Below the pieces are notes generated by a model that was not told the DNA's origin, ran no database searches, and worked only from the letters and a program-made list of their open reading frames with translations. Position numbers and translations under genes: made by a program. Positions 35,510 to 46,156 of a stretch of DNA of 64,000 nucleotides are shown one piece after another. This DNA is from Thinopyrum elongatum. Taxonomy: Eukaryota; Streptophyta; Magnoliopsida; Poales; Poaceae. Position 1 is the stretch's first letter, and every line of letters starts with the position of its first letter. The DNA is taken from contig CM022302.1 in NCBI GenBank assembly GCA_011799875.1, forward strand, positions 50,082,887 through 50,146,886, written 5' to 3'.

Positions 35510-36500
35510 AACTCAGAGTCAAATTCTGAATCTGATGCCGTGACCCCTGTGCATGTGTGTGATAAACAAAAAATGTTCTTTGTGTTCATGTTGTGCATGA
35601 AAAATGGAAAGAGGTGGGTATACTGCTTGATTAATTTGATTCTTCTTCTGTAAGGAAAAGTTTAAATGTGATCATGTTAATTAGAGGGAATTCCCCTTAG
35701 GTTGGACATAATTCTTTCGTTGTTGTTTTCTCCGCAATAAAATGGCGTGTTGATTTGTATCGTGTAAAGTGCAAATGTGAGCTTAATTGTAATAGATTTG
35801 GTAAATTTTAGCAAATATTTGATCCGGGAGTACTCAGGTAACAAGTTATGGTGTTGAACTACACTTATCTGGAGAAAGTGTATGATTGTAATGTCTTGAT
35901 ATCTTAATTATGAGATTGAAATTAAGCTCGAGTGCTTCCCAAAAGCATATAAAAATCTTTAGAAGAGCTCAAGGTCAGTTGGAAATTTTCTACGAAATAC
36001 AGTTAGCACAAAGAAATCACCCGAATAGTCATATGTATGCACGGTCCTACAAATCAAACACCAACCTAGAAGAATCCCTACTCCAAAAATCCTTCCAAAT
36101 TAATATGAATCATATAGACCATTTATGATTTGTCTTCCATAAAAATTATGGCATGCCATGCTTTTAACACAAAAATGTTCCACAGACTGTCTTTCAGCCG
36201 TCACTAAAAGTTTGGCAAAATATTGCTGCTCCAACTCAAAGAGATCTTGTATTCAAAGAATTTGGAATACTCTCAGTGGAGTTGATACAGAAAAGCAGTG
36301 ATAAAACACCAACATTACGTAGAAGTCCTTTCTGAAGTAGTAAACCTTACATAGATGTTGCGAAAGTGTGCAACCTTACATGCTTAAATCTAGTAGACAT
36401 TCTTACCAAAGAAGAGAGGTATATAGATAGCACTCTGGTTTTTTCATTACATAATGTGAGACTGCAATGCCATGGATGACAAAGGAACAAAAGGGCAAAC
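35510..36500. other. MYB 3' flank and intergenic DNA
   Basis: Contains AATAAA-like signals near 35736 that could serve the MYB mRNA. No other gene was recognised. Confidence 0.5.
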
Positions 36501-36507
36501 GGTTGGC

Positions 36508-39500
36508 TTAGTTTTTCTTGCGAGAAAAGTGATTGTCGTTCGGATTCCGTTTCCCACTGAACATTGCGAGCGCCTTCCTTACTGGAGGTTTCAGCTCCAC
36601 CTTCTTCTCGCCACTGTGCGTAAATATGTCCTCGGCGCCCAAGAAATCATCCCCCTGTAGCAAACAGTAATGGTTACCACAGATATTCCTCTAAGAAGAA
36701 CTAACAACTGAAATAATTTGTGGCTGTAAAAGAGGTAACCGAGACACGATGAGAGTATAAACTAAGTTATGGGAGTTTACGAAATTAACATCTCAAAACT
36801 ATGTATCCTTGTTAACACGATGGTGTAAAAATAGCAGGGGCACTGACCAGCTTGCTTGACTTCTTCGATTTAGGATGCAGAACCTTCTGGGGAAGTTGGT
36901 CTTCACGTAAAATGGGATTCTTAATGACGGCATCTCTTCCACCTTGGGGCATCGGGAGGGAAAACTGCAAAGCATATAGGCAATTAGAACAACATCATCG
37001 ACGTCACTACATGAATCAACCAAGCAAAGGTTATGCGCATGGAAAAGTTTTTACCAAAGTATCCAGAAAAAGAGATAAAATGAACATGAACGCGCACATG
37101 GAAACCCATCACAATGAAAGATATTTAGTCTGCTTCACCAAAGAGAGACAGGATGTCTCTAATAAATATCAAGGCATACATATGGAACTGTTGAAAAGCT
37201 CCTAACAGAGTTCTGGGTATTCATCACCATTGATTCTAAAGACCACAATTCTTCAGTGAACGTCATGGAAAGAAATATGCAGATGTCCTATGATATACTT
37301 ATCCCGCATGTGCAATTTTTTAAATTTCTTGGAGAACAGTGGAATATACACGGAACAATTAACCACAGTTGACACACTTAATCACAGAAGTGACAACAAA
37401 AGATCTAGGGAATAGAAGAAAAAAAGAACATTAAGTGTGAAGTTAACCACACTCACTTTTGTGCCTCGCAGAGTAACACGCGGGCGTCGTGAAGCCATAG
37501 TTATCCCATTTTCACCAACTGTTACTGACACCTTTCGCAAGGTGCCACCATTCCCACACTTTGGACAGAATATTTTTCCAATCTCTTGCGTCACCTTGTA
37601 GCAAGCATGACACCTCAGAACCCACCTGGCCAATCAGCACCAACACATGAGAGACAGATAAGAGTGTGCAAGCTTCTATACATAGGATAGAATCTAAATG
37701 GCTGAAGAGTGGTAAAAGAGATGCGAAAATGTAAAATTCACATACCTGTGCAACTGCCGTATTTGCATGCCACCTGGTGCCAAGAGGCGGAGACCAATCT
37801 GGAGGATAACATTTTGCATGGCATAGTCACTAGTAACACACGCAACAGTAGATTCAGATAAGGACCTCAGGGCCCAACTCTGTTCACTGCTCTCATCATC
37901 TACAAAAGATGCACTGACACCTTCCTCGGTCTCGCTTTTTATATCTAAATTATCCAATTGTTCAGTGCATGCATCAGTATCATTTCTGCCCTCAACAGTA
38001 TCAGCATTGCCTACCCCATTCTCCCCATTAGATAGTTGATCTCCAGCAATTTTGGGTTCATTCTCTTCCGTAAATTCCAAGCTGTCAGTATTTGACCTTG
38101 TTTTCTCTGGAACAACAGAAGGGCCATCCACTGAATCCAAACCATTTTCAGACAAGTTATCTTCATCGACTGATGGAGCAACAGAACTTGTCTCAAAACC
38201 TTGTTCAGATGCCTTGAGGGCATCGCGCCTCGCTTTCCTCCGCAAATATTTTCTGTGCGTGGTGCGGCCAACAGCAGGCAACCAACCTTCATTGTTCTCG
38301 TCATCTTCCCAAGGAATACATGCATCTTTCTTTGAAGGCTGAAACTCTTCACCCCCTTGTGTCTCAGAAATACTGTTGGTCTCGCTTGTAGGGATTTCTT
38401 GGTTCTCAAGATCCTTCAGTGGGAGTATCCGAGAATTAATATTCCCACCTGCCTCAGACATCTTATCCAATGCTTCCCACTCTGCTAGGTTAGGCACATT
38501 AGAGCCCCAGCCTGGCAGTGGTGCCTCTTGCAAGGTCCGGACGCTGACCACATGAAGTGGAGGTGGGTGCTCCCGCAAATGGCTGGTCCCATGGACCTCA
38601 GCCTCCAACATGTAAGCTAGAGCAATAATCTTCATATCAACATCTGAAAGTGTCTGGAGATCTCCTGTTTCCCTGGCAAACTTGACAACTGCAAGCAATG
38701 ATGATATACAAAGTTAGTCTCTCCTGTAAATATGTGACTTAGACCAGAGAAAAGTTCAGAATTAAATGCTAATTCTACTCGACAGAAGTAGAATAACTTC
38801 TACGCCATGAGACCACCAAATGTCAATGTGTTGCAGTAGGAAAAACAAACAATAACAAGTACGAAATTATAGTCAAGCAGCCAGTGATGCCAACTCTTTG
38901 CCCAAAGGATCTATGTGATATCCACCGTCCTTTTAAACAGCACCCTCTTGCATTTGCATGCCTAAACCCTCAACATAGCACTCAAGGTCACTCAAAACAA
39001 CAACTCTCTGAATAAACACTACACCATGCCTAATTTCTGCTCAAAATGACAAGTAAGATCAAAACCAAGCCAGCTACCCAAATCATCATCCTGTAAGTCG
39101 TGCAACATAAACTACCTATAATAAGCTGGTAAACAACTCGATGAATAAAAATGAACTTTTTAGTCCATGAAACTGCAGAGTTTTAGCTCTATTCAGCAAA
39201 TGGAAGTGTCAGTATGAATGAAGCTCTGGGCCGGCTAAACAGTGGACCTTTCTTGACGAACTCGGGCGCGGGCTCGACGGTCTCGACGGGGGTGGGGAGG
39301 AGCGCGAGCCTGCGGCGCGCGGCGGCGTCGCGCACCTCCTCGAGCACCTCAGGCACGGTGACCAGCCGGCCCGCGGTGGAGGCCAGCGCGGCGCCGCCCG
39401 AGATGACGGCGTTGGCGTCGACGACGGCCACGGCCAGCCCGCTCGAGTTGGCGCAGCTGGACACGATCCGGCTCACCGCCTGCGCGGACGACTCCTTGGC

Positions 39501-39638
39501 CACCGTCTCCCGCCGCGCCGTCGCGGCCGCGCCCCACGCCACGGGGGCCCCGCCGCCGGCAGGAGCGGCGGGAGGCACCGGGGGCGGGAAGGCCGCGTCG
39601 CCGGCCGCCGGGCCGAGGGCCGGCCACGCCTCTTCCAT
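36508..39638 (-). CDS. NOB1: NOB1, endonuclease maturing the 3' end of 18S rRNA
   Basis: Five exons on the minus strand, 39638-39248, 38688-37746, 37625-37457, 36964-36848 and 36654-36508, give 588 residues with GT-AG borders and an intact frame, close to the plant family length. The N-terminal PIN nuclease domain shows the metal-binding D74 in AVVDANAVISG, the acidic PEVLEEVRD and the SDVDMK motif (146-150). The middle is acidic and low-complexity. A zinc ribbon follows (CHAC at 450-453, CPKC at 465-468). The basic C-terminus includes SLPMPQGGRDAV, KSKKSSKL and a GKRNPNDNHFSRKKN end typical of NOB1. The protein cleaves 20S pre-rRNA in late 40S assembly. It lies head-to-head with the snoRNA-bearing SKIP4 gene. 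Confidence 0.95.
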
Positions 39639-40020
39639 CGCGGAGGAGGGAGGGGATCGGGCGGGGATGCGGCGGCGGGGGTGGCGGCGCGCTAGGGCTT
39701 TGGGGTTCCGCTTTTACTTATTTTGGGGGCTAAATACGCTGGCTGTGTTTGCACGGAGCACCCCGGAGAAATGCTAAATCAGCAATTCACCATGGAGGCG
39801 CACGTCGGCTGGGCCTCTGAGAATAACTGGAAGATGAGGGACCTGTACAGATAATATCCATCCCCACCCACGATATAACGGCGTTGAGACGGATCCATTC
39901 CCTCCCCTCTCCCTCCGCCGCATCCATGGCCGCCACCAAACCCTAGCCCAGCCCAGCCCAGCCCGCCCGCCGCCATCCCCACCCCCTCCCCCTCCCCCTC
40001 CCCGCCAGATCTAGGTGTTG
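39639..40020. promoter_or_regulatory. Shared promoter region of NOB1 and SKIP4/snoRNA transcript
   Basis: Fewer than 500 bp separate the NOB1 start codon from the likely first exon of the divergent transcript. The region has a telo-box AAACCCTA (39938-39945) directly followed by four AGCCC repeats (39945-39964, TGGGCT site II-like on the other strand), a TGGGCC at about 39810, and a telo-box variant AAAGCCCTAG facing NOB1 at about 39692. These motifs are characteristic of plant ribosome-biogenesis promoters. Start sites are not visible directly. Confidence 0.6.
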
Positions 40021-40357
40021 CCCGCACGCCGCACCTTTCGCCGCCGGTAGTGCCCCAACCCTCCCTCTCCTCACTCCCCCAGCCCGAGTCCCCTCAGATC
40101 CGATGGGCACGCACCTCCACCTCCAAGGTGCGATTGGTTCGGTTACCCCTCCTATGGTACTCTAGTCGTTGTACGCCTAGTGTGCTTTGCTCAGTGTTCG
40201 TTCGTGGATTGGATTGGATTAGATCGGGGATCACTTGCGCGGTAGTGTGCTTCGCTTCTAGGGTTTGGCGTGGTTGGTGTGAGGTAGTGGTAGCAGTGAC
40301 CGTTCCGCAATCCTGGATTTGAGCTAGTTGATTGTGCACGGTGGGGCTGGCGATTGT

Positions 40358-40453
40358 TTTGCCGTGATGTTTCCACTAGGACGGTATATGAGCGACGGGT
40401 CTGCCCGACCCGCCGCGTGATCATACCCAATCTGAGACTAATATCTGAGCAAA
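40358..40453 (+). ncRNA. C/D snoRNA-like unit 0 (diverged)
   Basis: Has TTTGCCGTGATG, TAGGACGGTATATGAG and a final CTGAGCAAA. Box C (TGATGT) and D' (ATGA) are altered and the middle differs from other units, so it may be inactive. Confidence 0.5.
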
Positions 40454-40554
40454 CACAGCACCCTTCCTTCACAGCGTTTTTTTGTTTCCATGCGTTGAAA
40501 TGTATAGCATAGCATACACTTCGCTTGTATCTTTCTTGTGCTGGATTAATTTTC

Positions 40555-40658
40555 TTGCTGTGATGAATCGCAAGGACGGTATCTGAGCAAGGGCGGCTCT
40601 TGAAAAAGACCCCCTTCCTTGATTACACACCCTGAACTGATCATAAATTCTGAGCAAA
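40555..40658 (+). ncRNA. C/D snoRNA unit 1
   Basis: Box C TGATGA at 40561, guide AAGGACGGTAT with D' CTGA, box D CTGA followed by GCAAA closing the terminal stem with TTGC. Confidence 0.8.
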
Positions 40659-40759
40659 CGCACTTACATGGTTCCCATCATGGTGTTTTTTTGTTTTTGT
40701 TTTTCTCGCATCAAAATGTGAAACATATGCTTTGCTTATACCTTGTGTTAGCCTGATTG

Positions 40760-40864
40760 TTTGCTGTGATGAATCACAAGGACGGTATCTGAGCAAGGTG
40801 GCTCTTGAAAAAGGGCCTCCTTCTTTGATTACACACCCTGAACTGATCATAAATTCTGAGCAAA
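40760..40864 (+). ncRNA. C/D snoRNA unit 2
   Basis: All boxes are intact with a perfect TTTGC/GCAAA terminal stem. After D' it forms the strongest internal hairpin: AAGGTGGCTCTT pairs with AAGGGCCTCCTT across GAAA (11 of 12 pairs counting one G-U). Confidence 0.85.
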
Positions 40865-40961
40865 CGCACTCCCATGGTTCCCATCACCGCGTTTTGTTTT
40901 TCTTCTTTTGCATTGAAATGTTAAACATATGCTTAGATGGCATCTTGTGTGAACTTGATTG

Positions 40962-41066
40962 TTTGCTGTGATGAATCACAAGGACGGTATCTGAGCAAGG
41001 TGGCTCTTGGAAAAGGGCCTCCTTCCTTGATTATACACCCTAAACTGATCATATATTCTGAGCAAA
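40962..41066 (+). ncRNA. C/D snoRNA unit 3
   Basis: Boxes C, D' and D and the guide are intact. The box-D flank reads CTGATCATATATT before CTGA. Confidence 0.85.
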
Positions 41067-41203
41067 ACATATTTAATTCGGAATTGAACATTGGATTCAG
41101 TGGGTCGCTTTACAATGTCTTTTTGTTTCTTTTGTCGTGCAACCTTTCTTGTTTGAAATGTAAACCATCTAGTTCGCATAAGTGTGACTAGCCTTTTTTT
41201 TTT

Positions 41204-41306
41204 TTTGCTGTGATGAATCACAAGGACGGTATCTGAGTAAGGTGGCTCTTGAAAAGGCCCTCCTTCCTTGATTATACACCCTAAACTGATCTTAATTTCT
41301 GAGCAA
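41204..41306 (+). ncRNA. C/D snoRNA unit 4
   Basis: Boxes and guide are intact. The 3' stem is shortened to GCAA. The unit is preceded by a T-rich spacer. Confidence 0.8.
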
Positions 41307-41423
41307 TCACCCTTCCATGTTTCTTTTTTGTTCTCTTGCATGGAAATGTAAACCATGGACTTTGCTGGGTTTACTGGTAGCATAAGTATGACTAGTTTTC
41401 ATAGCTATTGTGTGCTTTCATGT

Positions 41424-41525
41424 TTGCTGTGATGAATCGCAAGGACGGTATCTGAGTAAGTTGGCTCTTGAAAAAGGCCACCTACCTTGATTATGCATCC
41501 TAAACTGATCATATATTCTGAGCAA
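41424..41525 (+). ncRNA. C/D snoRNA unit 5
   Basis: TGATGAATCGCAAGGACGG with D' CTGA, box D CTGA and stem GCAA. Confidence 0.8.
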
Positions 41526-41683
41526 GCATCTGAAAACATGAATTGAAGAGTGATCCACAATGACTAAAGTGTGTCGCTTTTCAATACCTTCTCTTCTTTT
41601 GAAGCGCATCTTTTCCTGCTTGAAATGTAAGTCCATGTACTTTGCTAGGTTCATGGGCTGTGTAACCTTCATCTGCTTATTTG

Positions 41684-41788
41684 TTTGCTGTGATGAATCA
41701 CAAGGACGGTATCTGAGTAAGGGTGGCTCTTGAAAAAGTCCTCCTTCATTGATTACACATCCTAAACTGATCATAAATTCTGAGTGAA
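41684..41788 (+). ncRNA. C/D snoRNA unit 6
   Basis: Boxes and guide are intact. The 3' stem reads GTGAA instead of GCAAA, weakening the terminal stem. Confidence 0.75.
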
Positions 41789-41907
41789 CATGCGCAAACC
41801 TGAATTCATTTGCAATCCACATGCTCTTCTTGCATTTTGAGCAGAATTACATGATTTTTTTGACGTTTCACATATTAAATAATAGCTCATCTTGCCGTCA
41901 TTCGGTG

Positions 41908-41987
41908 TTTGCTTTGTCATCCTTACAATGTTTTGACTCTTCAATGAGTGATTTAGCATCCTAAACTGATCAAATATTCAGAGCAAA
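41908..41987 (+). pseudogene. Degenerate snoRNA unit 7
   Basis: Only the ends are recognisable (TTTGC at the start, CCTAAACTGATCAAATATTC and CAGAGCAAA at the end). Boxes C and D' and the guide are lost. Confidence 0.65.
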
Positions 41988-42035
41988 GTGCTGTAATTGA
42001 ATTATGGAAGAACGAATATATTTCCTTTTTGCTTG

Positions 42036-42139
42036 TTTGCTGTGATGTGATCACAAGGACGGTATCTGGGAAAGGTGTCTCTTAAAAAGTGCTCTTTCAT
42101 TGATTATACATTCTGAACTGATCAAATTTACTGAGCAAA
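42036..42139 (+). ncRNA. C/D snoRNA unit 8
   Basis: The guide AAGGACGGTAT is intact and box D is CTGA with the GCAAA stem. Box C reads TGATGTGA and D' reads CTGG, so it is weaker. Confidence 0.65.
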
Positions 42140-42207
42140 TGGAGTTCAGACCTGCTTGTTAGTAGTGCCATTAAAGTATCTGCTTTGTTTCCCAGTTTTT
42201 GTGCTTC

Positions 42208-42309
42208 TTTGCTGTGATGAGATCAAAGGACGGTATCTGAGAAAGATGTACTTCATAAAGTCCTCTTTCCTTGATTATACCTCCAAAACTGATCAAATTT
42301 TCTGAGCAA
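42208..42309 (+). ncRNA. C/D snoRNA unit 9
   Basis: Box C TGATGA, guide AAAGGACGGTAT with CTGA, box D CTGA and stem GCAA. The internal hairpin is degraded. Confidence 0.75.
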
Positions 42310-42469
42310 CGATGTGCGTAAACAATTATTGCAACTAATATTTTGTTACTTGAAAAAACAAGGGATCCACTGTATTCACCGTTTTAGTGTGGTGCTGTCC
42401 ACCCATTTAAGAATCACTATTACAGAAGTTAACAGATAATTCCTTTTAGTTTCATTTTATTTCTGCTTG

Positions 42470-42573
42470 TTTGCTGTGATGAGATCACAAGGACGGTATC
42501 TGAGAAAGGTGGCTCTTTAAGAAGTTACCCTACCTGATTATAAATCCTAAACTGATCAAATTTTCTGAGCAAA
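42470..42573 (+). ncRNA. C/D snoRNA unit 10
   Basis: Box C TGATGA, guide with CTGA, box D CTGA and a perfect TTTGC/GCAAA stem. The internal hairpin is partly lost. Confidence 0.8.
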
Positions 42574-42941
42574 TGTGCCTGTTAAGAATGAAACAATGAT
42601 TATAATATTTTTGGTAACAAGGTTTGTCAGTAACACTATGTTATCATAAATACTTGTTGACTGTTCCTCTTTATTTTAGTAGTGCCATTGGAAAATTGCG
42701 TGTTTCTGGACAAACTCACCACCTCTTGATTTCTGTGTTGTGCATGTAACTTATTTTTTCCATATCCTTGATTGAGTTGAATTCCACCAAATGGGTTTTA
42801 GGCACTTTGTCCAACTCCATTTGCTTTTGCAATTTCAGATATCAAATTTGACTTAAATTATTTGTCTACATAAGGTTATGTTTTATGGCTTCAATTTGAA
42901 CAGCTGTCTCTTTCTCACCTGCTTTATTCTGTGTTACTAGG

Positions 42942-44142
42942 ATGAACCATCACCTTGAAAGTAGTGATTACCAGAAGCTCTTCTGTAGGAAGATGGAATC
43001 TGCTGAGCTCCAGACTCCACTTCTACATGGTCTTCCGGACGAGATCGCTCTTCTTTGCCTGGCAAGGGTTCCTCGGCAGTATCACAATGCTCTCAGATGT
43101 GTCTCGAGGGGATGGAAGGCATTGTTATGTAGTGAAGAGTGGCACTCTTACCGCAAGAGGAACAACTTGGATGAGTCTTGGATATATGTGATCTGTAGGG
43201 GTACAGGTTTCAAATGCTATGTTCTTGTTCCTGACCCTACGACCCGGTGCTTGAAAGTCATCCAGGTCATGGAACCTCCATGCTCAGGGCGGGAAGGCGT
43301 TTCCATAGAGACCTTGGACAGGAGGTTATTTCTTATGGGTGGTTGTAGTAGTTGGCTAAAGGATGCTACTGATGAAGTGTATTGTTACGACGCTGCTTCA
43401 AATCACTGGAGCAAAGCAGCACCAATGCCTACTGCTAGGTACTCCTTCAGCTTCGGTTCACTGTTTGTTTTTTCCATTACATATGTGGCCTAGCATCCTA
43501 GTAACTATGGGCGATCCACTTATGTGCTGCTGTTTTGATTTCAGGTGCTTCTTTGTAACGGCAGCTCTGAATGACAAGATTTATGTTACCGGAGGACTTG
43601 GATTGACAGACAAGTCACCTAATTCTTGGGACATCTATGACAAAGCCACAGACTCGTGGTTCTCGCACAAGAACCCGATGCTCACCCCTGACATCGTCAA
43701 ATTTGTGGCATTGGATGATGAGCTGGTGACCATCCACAAGGCGTCCTGGAACAGGATGTACTTTGCGGGTATATACAACCCGGTCGACCAGTCCTGGAGG
43801 GGCAAGGAGAATGAGATTGCCCTGTGCTGGTCCGGCCCGACGGTCGTCGTTGACGGGACGCTCTACATGCTCGACCAGTCCCTCGGCACCAAGCTGATGA
43901 TGTGGCTGAACGAGACTAAGGAGTGGGTGATGGTTGGCAGGCTGTCGGACAAACTCACGCGCCCGCCATGCGAGCTTGTGGCCATCGGCAGGAAGATCTA
44001 TGTGATCGGCAAGGGGCTGAGCACGGTGACCATCGACATGGACACGGCGGCCAGGGTGGACGGGTTCCTGGTGACGTCATCAACGGGCCCGCTGATGGAG
44101 CATGACTTCTCGCCGGAGAAGTGCAGTGTCATCACCATCTGA
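42942..44142 (+). CDS. SKIP4: F-box/kelch-repeat protein, SKIP4 type
   Basis: Two coding exons, 42942-43438 and 43545-44142, are joined inside an arginine codon (AG|G) and give 364 residues. An F-box lies at about 28-70 (LLHGLPDEIALLCLARVPRQ, then LRCVSRGWKALLCSEEWHSY). Kelch-like blades follow (RLFLMGGCSSWLKDATDEVY; KIYVTGGLGLTDKSPNSWDI; LYMLDQSLGTKLMMW). Order and wording match plant SKIP4, an SCF ubiquitin-ligase substrate adaptor binding SKP1/ASK proteins. Substrates are unknown. A second in-frame ATG at 42993 (MESAELQTPL) is an alternative start nearer to family N-termini. The gene follows a long 5'-UTR intron with the snoRNA array. Confidence 0.92.
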
Positions 44143-44189
44143 AAACCGGCACTAGCTGGGTAGCTTGTACCGTGAACTGAAATAACAGT

Positions 44190-44815
44190 GGACGTTTTTC
44201 TTTTCTTGTGGCTGTATATCGACTTCTGTATTTTTGTGAGATGGCTGTACATCGACTTTTAACTGTAACATGAGGAAAAAAAAAGCTCAGGACGTTTGTA
44301 CTTGTGGAATGTGAATAAATTCTGATCGTAACTGGTTTTTTATTTTGCTCTGTTCACGTTCCCATTATGGCAACAGTTGATAGCTGAAACAATGTCATGC
44401 GAGTAAAGCTGAGGAGGTGTTTGGCTACAGAAATTGTAACGGCAATGTTAACGTAATCAGATCACAGTGTTTAAAGAGGTGTAATGAGTTTTTTCCAAGT
44501 CTGTTTGGTTCACGTTCATGTAAAGGAATTGATTACCATTGCTCTGTTCTTCCTGCTCGGCCCTGCTGCTCGCCGGCCGCTATCCTTCCTTCTCTTCCTC
44601 GAACCCACAGCCAAGCAGGATCTCAAGTGCCCGCCGGCCGTCCCCGAGATCAAGTGCCGCCGGCCGCTCGGCCCGAGAGTAAAGCTGAATGTTCTTCCCC
44701 GAGATCAAGTGCCGCCGGCCGCTCGGCCCCGAGAGTAAAGCTGAATGTTGCAACGGTTGACATACTGGCCATCCCAGCCGGGCACACTGGAAGCCATTAG
44801 GTGAGAGAACACTCA
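44190..44815 (+). repeat. SKIP4 3' flank, duplicated at 49640-49980
   Basis: Shared landmarks include the GCTGTACATCGACTT / GCTGTACATTGACTT segment, AAAGCTCAGG / AAAGCTGAGG, TTTGTACTTGT followed by GAATGTG, and the tail CCATTAGGTGAGAGAACACT. Within it 44642-44749 is a local 55-bp tandem duplication (CCCCGAGATCAAGTGCCGCC). Confidence 0.7.
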
Positions 44816-44835
44816 CGGTAAGCAGTTTGGTTCGG

Positions 44836-45550
44836 CCAAGTTTAAACCAAATTCCCAAAAGCATCTCATTCCCCAAGTTCCAACCAAATTCCCAAAGCAT
44901 CTCATTCCCCGGAAAATTGCACTCTCTGACTAGTGACACTCATCATTCTCATCATTGTTGCCCTCCTCGCACATTTGGTTGTGCTTTCTCCATCTAGCAA
45001 CTAAACGTGATTCTGCTATACAAGGTAGTAGTTATTTATAGAAGGTCAGTGAATGGACTTGATGTGTGGCCCAGACATTATTTCTTTACCGATTTCACAT
45101 GACGGTTGTTGTGGCCAATCATTTCTACCCCTTGTGAAATTTATTCCGATAGCAGGTGATGTAATTGTTGACGATTTGTGGTGCCTATCTCTTTTTTTTT
45201 TTAACACAATACAGACGCAAGCGCTCATACATATGCGCATACACTCACTCCTATGAACGCACACACGCACACCCTACCCCTATGAGCACCTCCGAGAGAC
45301 TGAGCCGGCATATCATCTTGAGATTTATGAAGCCACCGTAGGCGCCTCGTTGTCGACGGGAACGTCTCCTCCCACTGAATGCGCATCGCCGGAAATCCTG
45401 AAATAAATCCAGGAATAATGCGAGCACCAGGACTTGAACCCTGGTGGGCTGGGAATACCACAGTCCCTCTAACCATCCAACCACAGGTTGGTTCGCATTT
45501 GTGGTGCCTATCTAAACGATTGCGAAGTGGAACAATAGAGAAATAAAACT
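44836..45550 (-). repeat. Segmental duplication copy C (inverted), part 1
   Basis: Reverse complement of about 1080-1480 in copy A (CACATTTGGTTGTGCTTTCT versus CACACTTGGTCATGCTTTCT). It has a ~37-bp local tandem duplication near 44836-44908 and a SINE inserted at 45191. Confidence 0.8.
45191..45496 (-). mobile_element. Au-type SINE
   Basis: On the minus strand it starts with a tRNA-like head: TGGTTGGATGGTTAGAGG as A-box region and GGGTTCAAGTCCTGGTG as B-box region. The body contains TTCCTGGATTTATTTCAGG and GCCGGCTCAGTCTCTCGGAG, and it ends with an A-rich tail. It is flanked by a perfect 17-bp duplication, ATTTGTGGTGCCTATCT, at 45174-45190 and 45497-45513. The sequence agrees with Triticeae Au SINEs as I recall them. 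Confidence 0.9.
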
Positions 45551-45562
45551 CTTTTTTTTTTT

Positions 45563-45803
45563 AAAAGTCTATTTTACTCCCCTAAACAAGTGGGTGGTTC
45601 ACTTTACCCCCTGATCTATTTTTTGGCTCCTTCTAGACCCCAAACAAAACCAAACCGGACAAAACACCCCCCCGGCTGGTTTGTCTCCATTCGATGCTGA
45701 TGTGGCACAGTCCAACGGCGGTTTTGACCGGGGTGGGGCCTACTTGTCAGGTTGGACTGTTAAACGCTGTCGTTCCCCGTTTCGATCTGGATCAGAAATC
45801 CCC
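45563..45803 (+). repeat. Left terminal inverted repeat of the MULE
   Basis: Pairs with 48285-48533. Identity continues to GATCTGGATCAGAAATCCCC. Confidence 0.85.
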
Positions 45804-46156
45804 TTCTTCTTCTCCCCCTTGTCGCTGTCGATGGCTCCCTCGGGGCAGCGCTGAACTCCGACCAGCAACGGTGGTCGGAGTGTTGGTGGCGGCGGCGGCG
45901 GTGCAACCCGTGAATCTTCCCCGACCTGTTCCTTCTCCCGCGGCCGCTGTCCTCCCCCGTCGGCTCTGTCTGATTTCGCGGCGGCGCAGACGAACTGAGG
46001 TGAGTCCCATCCCTCACATCCCCTTCCCTTGGTGTAGCATACAGTCTTAGTTAGGTCTGTACTTGCTCTGCTCTAGTTGCTGTAGAAATATCAGTTATCT
46101 GCTGTATGTAGGTTCTAATTGAAGATTGAATGCTGTTTTAATCTGTAGGTTAAGCA

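Larger units (their letters stand above)
40358..42573 (+). repeat. Tandem array of C/D-box snoRNA units (~200-bp period)
   Basis: Eleven units start at 40358, 40555, 40760, 40962, 41204, 41424, 41684, 41908, 42036, 42208 and 42470. Each typical unit has a TTTGC...GCAAA terminal stem, box C TGATGA, the guide AAGGACGGTAT followed by D' CTGA, a hairpin region, a TGATTA C'-like box and box D CTGA. Some spacers are also related (TGGTTCCCATCA), showing growth by tandem duplication. The 15-base guide plus D' stretch is nearly invariant while the rest drifts. Confidence 0.85.
40128..42940 (+). other. Probable 5'-UTR intron of SKIP4, host of the snoRNA array
   Basis: A donor AAG|GTGCGATT at 40127/40128 and an acceptor TTACTAG at 42940 frame a 2.8-kb intron ending one base before the first in-frame ATG of SKIP4. 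The putative first exon contains an ATG at 40103 that would reach a stop just after the splice, a tiny upstream frame. The exact donor is inferred. Confidence 0.6.

Noticed and set aside
40358..42573. Regularly spaced repeats resembling a CRISPR array
   Set aside because: Units are ~105 nt with internal drift and snoRNA boxes, in a plant intron. No short identical repeats or cas genes are present.
45400..45496. tRNA-like sequence with A and B boxes
   Set aside because: It is the head of the SINE, lacks a cloverleaf acceptor stem and is followed by the SINE body.
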